DNA of 64,000 nt, taken from assembly GCA_964252015.1 (NCBI GenBank), contig CAXULW010000016.1, positions 1 to 64,000 of the forward strand. Reading direction: 5' to 3'. Positions 44,513-53,052 of the stretch are shown here, in pieces. The position numbers were made by a program, and so were the translations under genes. The DNA is from CAXSBR01 sp964252015. Its GTDB lineage: Bacteria; Actinomycetota; Actinomycetes; Mycobacteriales; Jatrophihabitantaceae. The first letter of the stretch is position 1, and each line of letters starts with the position of its first letter. The notes beneath the pieces are model-generated. The model was given only the letters and a program-made list of their open reading frames with translations, was not told the origin of the DNA and ran no database searches.

Positions 44513-45213
44513 GCACCGCCGAGGACAGCGGGACCTTCGCCCACGACGTCCTCGCGGTCGTGTTCGGGGTCCGCGACGACGCGCTGTCGGTGCTGCTGTG
44601 GCGCCGCGGCCGGGCGCCGCAGCGCGGGCGGTGGGCGCTGCCGGGGGGCCCGCTCGGTGCGCGCGAGCGGCTCGGCACCTCGGTGGCCCGGCATCTCGCG
44701 GCTCAGCTCGGCGCCGATCAGGTCGACGTCGCCGAGCTCACCCACCTGGAGCAGTTGGAGACCCGGAGCGACCCGCGCCGTGACCCCCGCGGTCGGGTTC
44801 TGGCCACCGCCTACCTCGGGCTCGTCCCGTTCGGTACGGACCCGGCCCTGCCCGCGGACACGGCCTGGCATTGCCTGGATCGCCTGCCACCACTGGCATT
44901 CGACCACGCCTCCATCATCGACGCGGCCCGCGATCGCCTGCGCGGCAAGCTTTCCTACACGACGATCGCGTGGGCCCTGGCTCCCCCGGAGTTCACCCTC
45001 TCGGGCCTGCGCGGGATCTACCGGGCCGTCCTCGGCTACGACGTCTCGGCCACGAACCTGGCCCGGGTGCTGGGTCGCCGCCACGCCCTGGTCGCCACTG
45101 GAGCGATGAGCGCGCCCGGAACGGACGGCGGACGGCCGGCGCGCACGTACCGGTTCGCCCACCCCGAGGTCCAGGTCACCGATCCGTTCGCCGCCTTCCG
45201 ACCCCCGTCCTGA
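44509..45213 (+). CDS. nrtR: NrtR, Nudix-domain NAD-biosynthesis repressor
   Basis: The 234-residue protein has an N-terminal Nudix-like domain and a C-terminal winged helix (LSGLRGIYRAVLGYDVSATN, then ARVLGRRHALVATG), the NrtR architecture. The Nudix box (GGPLGARERLGTSVARHLAA) lacks the paired catalytic glutamates of REUxEE, so it should bind ADP-ribose-type ligands without hydrolysing them, as in known NrtR repressors. It is coupled to nadA by a four-base overlap and probably represses it. A candidate operator precedes nadA. It converges with the SDR gene, 9 bases away. Confidence 0.9.
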   Translation: MSTAEDSGTFAHDVLAVVFGVRDDALSVLLWRRGRAPQRGRWALPGGPLGARERLGTSVARHLAAQLGADQVDVAELTHLEQLETRSDPRRDPRGRVLATAYLGLVPFGTDPALPADTAWHCLDRLPPLAFDHASIIDAARDRLRGKLSYTTIAWALAPPEFTLSGLRGIYRAVLGYDVSATNLARVLGRRHALVATGAMSAPGTDGGRPARTYRFAHPEVQVTDPFAAFRPPS

Positions 45214-45222
45214 TACAACGGC

Positions 45223-45999
45223 TCACGACTGGACCAGGCCGCCGTCGACGTTCAGGCCCTGACCGGTGACGGCCGCATTGGCCAGGCAGTACTGCACGGC
45301 CAGCACCACCTCGTCCGTGGTGATCAGCCGACCGATCGGCTGCTTGTGCTCGAGGTAGTGCCGGGCCTCGGCCGCGGTCATCCTCGTCGTGGCCACGATG
45401 GTCTCCACCGACCCGTCGGTCATCGGGGTGTCGACGTAGGCCGGGCACACCGCGTTGACCGTCACCCCGGTGCGCACGAGCTCGGCCGCGGCCGAGCGGA
45501 CCAGCCCGAGGACACCGTGCTTGGCCGCGACGTAGGCCGAGATGTAGGGCTCCCCCACCCGCGACGCCATCGACGCCATGACGACGATCCGTCCGAACCC
45601 GGCGGCCTTCATCGCGGGCACGGCCCGGCGGATGCAACGGAACGGCGCGGTCAGGTTGAGATCCAGGCTGCGCTGCCAGTCCTCGTCGGTTACGCGATGC
45701 ACGGGCGCCGAGGTGGCCGCGCCGGCGTTGGCGATGAGAATCTGCACCGGGCCGAACTCGGCCTCGACGCGGGCGAAGATGTCACCCACCGCGCCCGGCG
45801 CGGTGATGTCGGCGGGCACGATCAGGCTCGGCCCGGGCAGCGCATCGGCCACCTCCCGCAGTTGGCCCTCGCTGCGCGCGGTCAGGGCCACCCGATGCCC
45901 CTGAGCCGACAGCAGGTGCGCCACGGCGGCTCCGATCCCGCGACCGGCGCCGGTCACCAGTGCGGTGAGGGGTTCGGCATCGGACACGTCCGTCACCAT
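45223..45999 (-). CDS. Short-chain dehydrogenase/reductase
   Basis: The 258-residue classical SDR has the cofactor motif ALVTGAGRGIGAAVAHLL (13-30), NAG (about 91), and the catalytic Ser-Tyr-Lys in MASMASRVGEPY and YVAAKHG (about 143-159). The Arg at LTARSEGQL suggests NADPH preference. The overall sequence resembles 3-oxoacyl-ACP reductase or 3-hydroxybutyrate dehydrogenase-like SDRs; the substrate is not readable. The start at ATG 45999 is one choice; a GTG five codons later is equally plausible. It is divergent from purU. Confidence 0.9.
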   Translation of the reverse strand: MVTDVSDAEPLTALVTGAGRGIGAAVAHLLSAQGHRVALTARSEGQLREVADALPGPSLIVPADITAPGAVGDIFARVEAEFGPVQILIANAGAATSAPVHRVTDEDWQRSLDLNLTAPFRCIRRAVPAMKAAGFGRIVVMASMASRVGEPYISAYVAAKHGVLGLVRSAAAELVRTGVTVNAVCPAYVDTPMTDGSVETIVATTRMTAAEARHYLEHKQPIGRLITTDEVVLAVQYCLANAAVTGQGLNVDGGLVQS

Positions 46000-46085
46000 C
46001 GCAGGCCGGTCGCCGTGGGGTCAACGCGGGTCCTCGGGATCCCGCGGCAAGATCAACGGGGCCCGGGTCGGCGTCGTGCGGGCAT

Positions 46086-46091
46086 TATCGT
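46086..46091 (+). promoter_or_regulatory. -10 hexamer TATCGT for leaderless purU
   Basis: TATCGT ends 7 bases before GTG 46099, which supports that start over the GTG at 46090. Confidence 0.45.
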
Positions 46092-46098
46092 GACGGTC

Positions 46099-46962
46099 GT
46101 GCCCGACGCTCTGGGATCGTTCGTCCTCACCCTCACCTGCCCGGACCGGCGTGGCATCGTGCGGGCCGTGGCCGAGTTCCTGGCCGAGCAGGGCACCACC
46201 ATCGTGGACAGCCAGCAATTCGGCGATCCGAGCACCGGGCAGTTCTTCATGCGGGTGCACGTGCGCGAGGAAGACCACGCCGCCGGGGTCGATCACCTGC
46301 GCGCGGCGTTCGGCCCGCTGGCCAGCGAGTTCGCGATGACGTGGGCGCTGCACGACCTCGGCGTCCGTCCCCGTCTGCTGGTGATGGTGTCGCGCCAGGG
46401 GCACTGCCTCAACGACTTGCTGTACCGGTCCCGTTCGGGCGCCCTGCCGGGCGATATTGCCGCCGTGGTGTCGAACCACCGCGACTTCGAGGACCTGGTG
46501 CACTGGCACGGCCTGCCGTTCCACCACGTCCCCGTCGGGCCGACGACCAAACCCGAGGCCGAGGCCGAACTGCGCGGGTTGATCGATCGCTATGCCGCGG
46601 ACTGCGTGGTGCTCGCGCGGTACATGCAGGTGCTGTCGCCGGCGCTGTGTGACGAGCTGCGCGGGCGGGCCATCAACATCCATCACAGCCTGCTGCCCAG
46701 CTTCACCGGCGCCCGTCCGTACGAGCAGGCCTATGCCCGCGGGGTGAAGGTCGTCGGCGCCACCGCTCACTACGTGACCGCCGAGCTCGACCAGGGACCC
46801 ATCATCGAGCAGGACTTCGTGCGCGTCGACCACACCCACGAGCCGCGCGAGCTGGCCGCCCTTGGCCGCGATCTGGAGGCGCTGGCGTTGGCCCGTGCGG
46901 TCAAGTGGCACGCCGAGCACCGGGTGCTGCTCTACGGCCGACGCACGGTCGTATTCACCTAG
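46099..46962 (+). CDS. purU: Formyltetrahydrofolate deformylase PurU
   Basis: PurU hydrolyses 10-formyl-THF to formate and THF, balancing the one-carbon pool. The 287-residue protein has an N-terminal ACT domain (LTLTCPDRRGIVRAVAEFLA, 8-27) and a formyltransferase-like domain with RLLVMVSRQGHCLNDLLYRS, VVSNHRDFEDL and the catalytic Asn-His-Asp set in INIHHSLLPSFTGARPYEQA and ELDQGPIIEQD. The ACT domain usually senses glycine or methionine; the glycine-cleavage genes lie 8-15 kb downstream. It is a single gene with a leaderless promoter. Confidence 0.95.
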   Translation: MPDALGSFVLTLTCPDRRGIVRAVAEFLAEQGTTIVDSQQFGDPSTGQFFMRVHVREEDHAAGVDHLRAAFGPLASEFAMTWALHDLGVRPRLLVMVSRQGHCLNDLLYRSRSGALPGDIAAVVSNHRDFEDLVHWHGLPFHHVPVGPTTKPEAEAELRGLIDRYAADCVVLARYMQVLSPALCDELRGRAINIHHSLLPSFTGARPYEQAYARGVKVVGATAHYVTAELDQGPIIEQDFVRVDHTHEPRELAALGRDLEALALARAVKWHAEHRVLLYGRRTVVFT

Positions 46963-47035
46963 TCGCGTGTCGTTGTGTTGGTCGCGGACACCCGGGCACG
47001 GAGGTGGTTCGGCCGCGGGCCAACAGGGCTGACAC

Positions 47036-47692
47036 CTATGCGTCCACCGACCGCCGTGCGCCTGTGCGCGACACCTGGCCCGCCGTTGCGGAGAGGCGGA
47101 TCACCGCTACGCCGATGAGGGCAGTGAGCACGTCGGCGATACCGATGGCGACGTTGGAGGCGACGCTGGCGAAGCCGAACGTGAAGGAGACCGGCGTGAC
47201 CACGAACAGCTGGAAGATGCTAAGAACCAGTGGCAGCGCGGCCCAAGGCCGCGGCCATCGGCCCTGCCGCAGCGCCATGACGCCGATACCCGCCAGTCCG
47301 ATGTCAGCAAGCAGGGCACCCAAGCCGAAGACGCCGCTCGCGGTATCGACCGAGCTCGCGTCCGCGGCCGCTCGGCGGACCAGGATCAGCACCAGCTCGC
47401 CGGGCACGGTCAGGAGCATTCCCACCACGGCAAGGCCGCCCAGGACGCGGGCTGCCCGGCTGGGTCGAACGACGTCGGAGCGGACCAGGCCCAGAACTCC
47501 GGCCGCCAGCAGCGCCTGGGTGAGGGCGAAGAACAACTGCATCGGAACGTAAGCCTGCGCTGACAGCGGGTAGCTCAGCCGGTCGTCGGGGACGGCGGGG
47601 TTGACGACGAAGAGGAAGGCGTTGCCGAGGATGGCCAGCGCGGCCCCGGCGATCGCGCTGAGTCCGCAACGGCGGAGCAGGGTGACGTCCAC
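47036..47692 (-). CDS. Hydrophobic membrane protein, DUF4386-like
   Basis: The 218-residue protein has six predicted membrane helices (e.g. AIAGAALAILGNAFLFVV, VLGGLAVVGMLLTVPGELVL, ALPLVLSIFQLFVVTPVSF) and a short basic tail. It resembles DUF4386-type small membrane proteins, often found beside TetR or other regulators, but the match is from general character only. The GTG start faces the TetR gene 78 bases away, and the shared interval contains a strong palindrome. It is probably the repressor's target; its function is unknown. Confidence 0.75.
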   Translation of the reverse strand: MDVTLLRRCGLSAIAGAALAILGNAFLFVVNPAVPDDRLSYPLSAQAYVPMQLFFALTQALLAAGVLGLVRSDVVRPSRAARVLGGLAVVGMLLTVPGELVLILVRRAAADASSVDTASGVFGLGALLADIGLAGIGVMALRQGRWPRPWAALPLVLSIFQLFVVTPVSFTFGFASVASNVAIGIADVLTALIGVAVIRLSATAGQVSRTGARRSVDA

Positions 47693-47723
47693 GGTGGGCT
47701 CCGCTCGTCTCGATAGGTGATGT

Positions 47724-47749
47724 CTTCACTAGTGGGTTCACCAGTGAAG
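47724..47749. promoter_or_regulatory. TetR operator between divergent genes
   Basis: CTTCACTAGTG and CACCAGTGAAG form an inverted repeat with 10 of 11 pairs and a 4-base centre (GGTT). It lies between the divergent membrane-protein and TetR genes and overlaps the -35 area of tetR. Confidence 0.75.
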
Positions 47750-47756
47750 GTACTAG

Positions 47757-47762
47757 TAGAGT
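47757..47762 (+). promoter_or_regulatory. -10 hexamer TAGAGT of tetR-type gene
   Basis: TAGAGT ends 8 bases before GTG 47771, supporting the start without a leader and placing the palindrome in the promoter. Confidence 0.45.
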
Positions 47763-47770
47763 GCCGGACC

Positions 47771-48400
47771 GTGAGCGGTGTCAAGGGCGGACCCGCCAGG
47801 CAGAGCCGCCGGGAGCAGGCGCAGGCGACTCGGCTCAGGATTGTGGAGGCCGCGTTGGCGGCTTTCCTGGAACGCGGCTACTCCGGCACCACGATGGACG
47901 CGGTTGCCGCTGAGGCAGGTGTGGCCGCGCAGACCGTCTATTTCGTCTTCCACACCAAGGGCGACCTCCTCCAGGCCGTCTACGAGCACCTCGTCCTCGG
48001 TCCGGAAAAGGTGCCGCCGCACCTGACCTGGTGGTGGCGCGCCGTCGTGGACGAGCCCGAGGTCGTCGCCGCGGTGCGGACCCTGGTGAGTGGATCCATG
48101 GATCTCCTGGTGCGGGCCGCCCCCCTGGTCTGGATGGTGCTGGGCGACGAGACGGCCAGGGAGGGCTACGAGTTCAACGAAGGTATGCGGCGCGACGGCT
48201 ACGAGGTCCTGATCCGGACGCTGACCTCCAAGCACCCGCTGCGACCCGAGATCACCCCGGAGCGCGCGCGCGACGTCCTCCTCCTGCTCACCGGGCCCCA
48301 GGTCTACGCCCAGCTGGCGCGAGACCTGAAGTGGAGCCGCGAGGAGATCGAGGAGTGGACGATCACCTCGGTGCTCCAACAGCTGTTCGGGATCGGATGA
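47771..48400 (+). CDS. TetR-family transcription repressor
   Basis: The 209-residue protein has the TetR N-terminal HTH (RLRIVEAALAAFLERGYSGT, then TMDAVAAEAGVAAQTVYFVF) and a helical ligand domain (LTWWWRAVVDEPEVVAAVRT, VWMVLGDETAREGYEFNEG). I start it at GTG 47771 (VSGVKGGPARQ); the frame is open 18 codons further to an ATG at 47717, but that would lie inside the operator. It probably represses itself and the divergent membrane gene. The ligand is unknown. Confidence 0.92.
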   Translation: MSGVKGGPARQSRREQAQATRLRIVEAALAAFLERGYSGTTMDAVAAEAGVAAQTVYFVFHTKGDLLQAVYEHLVLGPEKVPPHLTWWWRAVVDEPEVVAAVRTLVSGSMDLLVRAAPLVWMVLGDETAREGYEFNEGMRRDGYEVLIRTLTSKHPLRPEITPERARDVLLLLTGPQVYAQLARDLKWSREEIEEWTITSVLQQLFGIG

Positions 48401-48468
48401 CGGCACGGTCCAGCGATGGGCTGGGCTCGCCGGGCCGATTCGCCGCGCCGCGTGATTTCGGGACTGCG

Positions 48469-48505
48469 CCCGTTCACCCAGTGCCCGTTCACGCAGCCCG
48501 TTCAC
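48469..48505. repeat. Three direct copies of CCCGTTCAC
   Basis: The 9-mer starts at 48469, 48484 and 48497, in the 186-base gap upstream of the gamma-glutamyltransferase gene. It may be an activator site or a minor repeat; nothing else is seen in the gap. Confidence 0.5.
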
Positions 48506-48586
48506 CCAAGCTGTGCGGCCATTGACGCGACACGCCAACTGGGCGATTGTGGTGGGCGCCCCCACGCTAACCCCCCGGAGGTACCT

Positions 48587-50425
48587 GTGCGCTCTCGTCT
48601 GCTGCCCGTTGCCGTCGCCGTCACCACCGTCACCGCCGCCTTCCTCACCCCCGCGGCCGCGGCGTCCCGACATCGGGCCACGGCGGCGGCCGCGCCCGGC
48701 AAGCAGGCGGTGGCCGTGGGCACGGGCGGGGCGGTCGCCTCGACCGACCTGTACGCCAGCCGGGCCGGCATCGCGGTCTTGAAGAACGGCGGCAACGCCA
48801 TCGACGCAGCGGTGGCCGTGGCCAGCACCCTGGGGGTCACCCAGCCCTTCGTGGCCGGGCCCGGCGGCGGCGGCTACATGGTGATCTACCTGGCCAAGAC
48901 GCACCAGGTCGTCACCATCGACGGCCGCGAGATGTGCCCCGCCGGCTGCACGCCGCAGTTCTTCCTGGACCCCGAGACCGGCAAGCCGCTGGCGTTCGAG
49001 GACGCCCGGCGGTCCGGCCTGTCGATGGGCGTGCCGGGTCAGGTGGCGACGTGGACGACCGCGGTGCAGAAATACGGCCGGAGCACCTTCGCGGCCGACC
49101 TGCAGCCCGCGGTCAAGGTCGCGAAGACCGGCTTCACCATCAGCCCGGACTTCGTCCAGCAGGAGGAGCAGGCCCTGCCTGACCTGCAGACATTCACCGC
49201 GAGCCGCAAGCTGTTCCTGACCAAGTCCGGACAACCGCTGCCGGTCGGGTCCACGCTGCGCAACCCCGACCTGGCCCGGACCTACACGTTGCTGGCCAAG
49301 TACGGCGGGTCCTACCTGTACAACGGCGCGCTCGGCGCCGACATCGCCAAGGCGGTGCAGAAGCCGCCGGTGGCCAAGGGGAACACGTTCTACGTCCGGC
49401 CCGGGATCATGACGCGCCAGGACCTGGCCAACTACACGGCCAAGGTGCGGGCGCCCACGCATGTGAGCTACCGCGGCCTCGACGTGTACGGGATGGCGCC
49501 ATCCTCGAGCGGCGGTACCACCGTGGGTGAAGCGTTGAACATCCTGTCCGGGTGGAACCTGGGTGGCGAGTCCCGCGCCCAGGCCACGTTCCACTACCTG
49601 GAGTCGTCGCGGCTGGCTTTCGCCGACCGCAACGCCTACATCGGCGACTCGGACTACGTCCCGGTTCCGGAGCAGGGCCTGCTGGACCCGGCCTACGCGG
49701 CCACCCGCCGCTGCCTGGTGGGTGACACGGCCCTGACCTCGCCGGTGACCCCAGGCGTGCCGTACGCCCCGTACGCGCCCTGCACCACGGCCAAAACGGC
49801 GGCCAACCCGACCCACGAAGGCCAGCAGACCAACCACCTGGTGACCGCCGACAAGTGGGGCAACGTCGTCAGCTACACCAACACGATCGAGCAGGTCGCC
49901 GGCAGCGGGATGACCGTCCCCGGGCGCGGTTTCCTGATGAACAACGAGATGACCGACTTCGACTTCGCCCCGGCCACGCCGACGACCTACGACCCGAACC
50001 TGCCGGCGCCCGGCAAGCGCCCGCGGTCTTCCATGTCGCCGACGATCGTGCTCAAGAACGGCAAGCCCGACTTCGCGGTCGGCTCACCCGGCGGCTCGAC
50101 GATCATCACCACGGTGCTGCAGATCCTGGTCAACCATGTCGACCTGGGGATGACGTTGCCGCAGGCCATCGCCGCGCCGCGGGCCAGCCAGCGCAACGCC
50201 GCCCTCACCGACGCCGAGCCCGCGTTCTACAACAGCGCGCTCCGCCAGACGCTGCAGTCGAAATACGGGGAAGCGTTCGACGAGGTCACCGGGCCGGTGC
50301 TGCCGATCGACCAATGGATCGGCAACGCCACCGGGATTCAGCTCCTACCCGATGGTCGCTTCCAGGCCGCGGCCGAACCCGTCCGCCTCGGCGGCGGCAG
50401 CGCCCTGGTCGTCAACCCGAGTTAG
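48587..50425 (+). CDS. ggt: Secreted gamma-glutamyltransferase
   Basis: The 612-residue enzyme opens with a Sec signal peptide (VRSRLLPVAVAVTTVTAAFL, cleavage after AAAA near 25). It belongs to the N-terminal-nucleophile gamma-glutamyltransferases, which cleave glutathione and other gamma-glutamyl compounds. The large-subunit part shows AIDAAVAVASTLGVTQPFVA, GPGGGGYMVIYL and DGREMCPAGC; the expected self-cleavage falls before Thr 415 in GQQTNHLVTADKWGN, followed by RPRSSMSPTIVLKNGKPDF and VGSPGGSTIITTVLQIL. The GGAGG site at 48577 fixes the GTG start. It converges on guaB1 across a 19-bp hairpin. Confidence 0.95.
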   Translation: MRSRLLPVAVAVTTVTAAFLTPAAAASRHRATAAAAPGKQAVAVGTGGAVASTDLYASRAGIAVLKNGGNAIDAAVAVASTLGVTQPFVAGPGGGGYMVIYLAKTHQVVTIDGREMCPAGCTPQFFLDPETGKPLAFEDARRSGLSMGVPGQVATWTTAVQKYGRSTFAADLQPAVKVAKTGFTISPDFVQQEEQALPDLQTFTASRKLFLTKSGQPLPVGSTLRNPDLARTYTLLAKYGGSYLYNGALGADIAKAVQKPPVAKGNTFYVRPGIMTRQDLANYTAKVRAPTHVSYRGLDVYGMAPSSSGGTTVGEALNILSGWNLGGESRAQATFHYLESSRLAFADRNAYIGDSDYVPVPEQGLLDPAYAATRRCLVGDTALTSPVTPGVPYAPYAPCTTAKTAANPTHEGQQTNHLVTADKWGNVVSYTNTIEQVAGSGMTVPGRGFLMNNEMTDFDFAPATPTTYDPNLPAPGKRPRSSMSPTIVLKNGKPDFAVGSPGGSTIITTVLQILVNHVDLGMTLPQAIAAPRASQRNAALTDAEPAFYNSALRQTLQSKYGEAFDEVTGPVLPIDQWIGNATGIQLLPDGRFQAAAEPVRLGGGSALVVNPS

Positions 50426-50432
50426 AGCGGGC

Positions 50433-50484
50433 GACGCTTTTGGTCACCCACCACGCCATGTGAGTGTGGGTGACCAAAAGCGTC
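50433..50484. terminator. 19-bp perfect hairpin between convergent ggt and guaB1
   Basis: Two perfect 19-bp arms (50433-50451 and 50466-50484, GACGCTTTTGGTCACCCAC and its complement) flank a 14-base loop. It fills the 64-base gap between two convergent stops, so it is probably a bidirectional terminator, though no T-run follows. Confidence 0.75.
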
Positions 50485-50489
50485 ATTCC

Positions 50490-51941
50490 TCACGACCAGC
50501 CGGTGGGTAGTGGGCGGCCCTCGTGGAAGCCGGCTGCGGACTGGACGCCCAGGACGGCGCGGTCGGTGAACTCGGCCAGGTTGCGGGCGCCGGCGTAGGT
50601 GCAGGCGGAGCGGACGCCGGCGGTGATCTCGTCGATCAGATCCTCGACGCCGGGACGGGCCGGGTCCACGCGCATCCGGCTCGAGGAGATGCCCTCCTCG
50701 TACAGGCCTTTGCGGGCCCGGTCGAAGGCGCTGTCCGTGCTCGTGCGGTTGGCCACGGCCCGGGCCGACGCCATGCCGAAGCTCTCCTTGTACGCGCGGC
50801 CCTCGGCGTCGAACTGCAGGTCGCCCGGCGACTCGTGGGTACCGGCGAACCACGACCCGACCATCACCGCGGACGCGCCCGCGGCCAGGGCCAGGGCCAC
50901 GTCGCGCGGATGGCGGACGCCGCCGTCGGCCCACACGTGCGCCCCGAGGGTGCGGGCCTCGTCGGCACACTCGAGCACGGCCGAGAACTGCGGACGTCCC
51001 ACGCCGGTCGTCATCCGGGTGGTGCACATGGCGCCGGGACCGACGCCGACCTTGATCACGTTCGCGCCCGCCTCGACCAGGTCCCGAACTCCCGCGGCCG
51101 AGACGACATTGCCGGCTACGACGGGCACCTGCGGATCCAGCCGGCGCACGGTCCGCAGCGCGTCGATCATCCGTTCCTGGTGGCCGTGGGCGGTATCGAT
51201 GACGAGGGTGTCGACGCCGGCATCCAGCAGCGCGGCCGCGCGCGCGGCGACATCGCCGTTGACGCCGATGGCGGCGGCGATCCGCAGCCGACCGTCCGCG
51301 TCCACCGCCGGCGGGTAGACCGTCGAGCGGAGCGCGCCGGTTCGGGTGATGAGCCCAACCAACTGGCCGTCGGCGTCGACCACCGGGGCCAGCCGCCGCC
51401 GGGCCGAATCGAGGCGGTCGAACGCCTCGCGGGCGGTCACCGTGTCGGGCAGGGTGACCAGGTCAGTGGACATCACCTGCGCCAGTTGGGCGAAACGATC
51501 GACGCCGGCGCAGTCGGCGTCGGTGACGACGCCCACCGGCTGGCCCTTCTCGACCACGACCAGGGCGTTGTGGGCGCGCTTGGGCAGCAATGCGATCGCC
51601 GCGCCCACGGTCTCGTGCGGATCGAGAGTCACCGGGGTCTCGAACAGCGGGTGACGCGACTTGACCCAGGCGATGACCTCGCTGACCACGTCCACCGGGA
51701 TGTCCTGGGGCAACACGGTCAACCCACCGCGCCGGGCTACGGTTTCGCTCATCCGGCGACCGGTCACCGCGGTCATGTTGGCCACCACGATGGGGATGGT
51801 CGCCCCGGTGCCGTCGGAGGTGCTCAGATCGACGTCGTAACGCGAGGCCACCGCCGATCGCTGCGGCACCATGAACACGTCGTCGTAGGTCAGGTCGTAC
51901 GGCGGGCGCACGTCGGAGAGGAATCGCACGCCGTTCATCAT
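50490..51941 (-). CDS. guaB1: GuaB1-family IMP dehydrogenase-like protein (probable GMP reductase)
   Basis: The 483-residue protein has the IMPDH/GMPR barrel interrupted by a CBS pair (residues about 95-220: PVTLDPHETVGAAIALLP, VMSTDLVTLPDTVTAREA). Active-site features are VVANMTAVTGRRMSET, the catalytic Cys in GVGPGAMCTTRMTTGVG and the WADGGVRHPRDVALALAAGA phosphate loop. It matches the actinobacterial GuaB1 group, separate from the housekeeping GuaB2, and that group has been reported to act as GMP reductase in mycobacteria. The start is taken at ATG 51941. It is divergent from a HAD-type gene 58 bases away. Confidence 0.92.
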   Translation of the reverse strand: MMNGVRFLSDVRPPYDLTYDDVFMVPQRSAVASRYDVDLSTSDGTGATIPIVVANMTAVTGRRMSETVARRGGLTVLPQDIPVDVVSEVIAWVKSRHPLFETPVTLDPHETVGAAIALLPKRAHNALVVVEKGQPVGVVTDADCAGVDRFAQLAQVMSTDLVTLPDTVTAREAFDRLDSARRRLAPVVDADGQLVGLITRTGALRSTVYPPAVDADGRLRIAAAIGVNGDVAARAAALLDAGVDTLVIDTAHGHQERMIDALRTVRRLDPQVPVVAGNVVSAAGVRDLVEAGANVIKVGVGPGAMCTTRMTTGVGRPQFSAVLECADEARTLGAHVWADGGVRHPRDVALALAAGASAVMVGSWFAGTHESPGDLQFDAEGRAYKESFGMASARAVANRTSTDSAFDRARKGLYEEGISSSRMRVDPARPGVEDLIDEITAGVRSACTYAGARNLAEFTDRAVLGVQSAAGFHEGRPLPTGWS

Positions 51942-51986
51942 CCCAGGTCGCCGGCCCGATCCCCGTCGCGGCGCGGCGGTGGGTCC

Positions 51987-51992
51987 TAGGGT
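51987..51992 (+). promoter_or_regulatory. -10 hexamer TAGGGT for leaderless HAD-like gene
   Basis: TAGGGT ends 7 bases before GTG 52000. Confidence 0.45.
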
Positions 51993-51999
51993 CCTTGGG

Positions 52000-52518
52000 G
52001 TGGACGGTCTGGACGGTCTGGACGGCAGCGACGGCACCGGCGCCGGCGGGGTGGCGGTGGTGGACATCGACGGCGTGGTGGCCGACGTCCGGCACCGCCT
52101 GCACCACCTGCGGGCCCGGCCGGCCCGCTGGGACCGATTCTTCGCGGCCGCGGCTGATGACCCATTGCTGGCCGTCGGCGCCGACGTCGCCTGCGAGCTC
52201 GCCGCGGCCCATCCCGTGGTGTGGCTGTCCGGACGGCCGGAGGAGCTGCGCGGCGTGACCGAGCGATGGTTGGCAGTACACCACCTCCCCCCGGGCCGGC
52301 TGCTGCTGCGCCATACCGGTGACTACCGACCCGCCGCACAGCTCAAGCTCGAGGTGGTTCGCAGGCTGGCCGCCACCGATGGGATCGCGGCCGTCCTCGA
52401 CGACGATCCTGCGGTGGTTAGGGCCCTGCGGGCGGCGGGCTTTCCGGTCGTTCTCGCCGACTGGGTGACCCACGAACGGACCCTGGCCCAGGCTCAGGAA
52501 CGGGACGGAAGAACCTGA
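52000..52518 (+). CDS. HAD-like polynucleotide 3'-phosphatase-type protein
   Basis: The 172-residue protein shows the HAD core: VAVVDIDGVVADVRHRLHHL (near 19-38, catalytic Asp-x-Asp), VVWLSGRPEELRGVTERWL (motif II Ser with Arg) and IAAVLDDDPAVVRALRAAG (motif III/IV acids). This resembles the phosphatase half of bacterial Pnkp and swiss-army-knife RNA repair-like HADs. The first 12 residues are a VDGLDGLDGSDG repeat from 9-bp DNA repeats. The start GTG 52000 is backed by a leaderless -10. Function unknown; nucleic-acid or nucleotide phosphatase is likely. Confidence 0.8.
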   Translation: MDGLDGLDGSDGTGAGGVAVVDIDGVVADVRHRLHHLRARPARWDRFFAAAADDPLLAVGADVACELAAAHPVVWLSGRPEELRGVTERWLAVHHLPPGRLLLRHTGDYRPAAQLKLEVVRRLAATDGIAAVLDDDPAVVRALRAAGFPVVLADWVTHERTLAQAQERDGRT

Positions 52519-52638
52519 GTACCACCGTTTTTGATCAATAACGACACGGTCACGGTGCACATCGCCCCCCGGAAGCGGTTGCGTATGAGCGGTTCACGAC
52601 GGACACTTAACCGGACGTATCGCCACACCTCGGCCCGG

Positions 52639-52660
52639 CTCCTCCCTCCTGGCGGAGGAG
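52639..52660. promoter_or_regulatory. 7-bp hairpin in the leader of DUF5999 gene
   Basis: CTCCTCC and GGAGGAG pair around an 8-base loop, 30 bases before the DUF5999 ATG. The right arm resembles a ribosome site, but the one used (AAGGAG, 52675-52680) lies further down. Confidence 0.4.
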
Positions 52661-52689
52661 TCCAGACCGCATACAAGGAGAAGACCGCA

Positions 52690-52896
52690 ATGTGCACGCA
52701 CCAGCCGCAATGTCCCGACGCGCAGGCCATGGATCGCGACGCGGCGCTCGTCTTGGCCCCGCACCCGGAGCAAGGCTGGAGCCTGCTGTGCAACGGCATC
52801 GTCCTGTTCGAGGACACCGGCGAACTCCTACCCGACGGCCACGCCGTCGATCCTCGCCGGGCTGAGCTGACCCTCGCCGCGGCCCACCGCCGCTGA
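52690..52896 (+). CDS. DUF5999 family small protein
   Basis: The 68-residue protein matches the small DUF5999 family known from Streptomyces: MCTHQPQCPDAQAMDRDAAL, HPEQGWSLLCNGIVLFEDTG, ELLPDG. Three conserved cysteines (2, 8, 34) and His 4 could form a metal site. Function unknown. The AAGGAG site lies 9 bases ahead of the ATG. A hairpin in its leader and a sizeable 5' gap suggest regulated expression. The upstream stretch 52519-52689 holds no gene. Confidence 0.9.
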   Translation: MCTHQPQCPDAQAMDRDAALVLAPHPEQGWSLLCNGIVLFEDTGELLPDGHAVDPRRAELTLAAAHRR

Positions 52897-53052
52897 CCTC
52901 ACACTCACACTGCCGCTCCATCAACGGTCGACGCGGGAGGCTAGCGCCCCGCACAGCCACGCTGATGGGGCATGACCCCGGGCGGTCCCGACGATTGCGC
53001 TCCGGCGACTAGCGTGACGGTGACCCTCGTCGACCGTTCCCGGAGGAACTTG

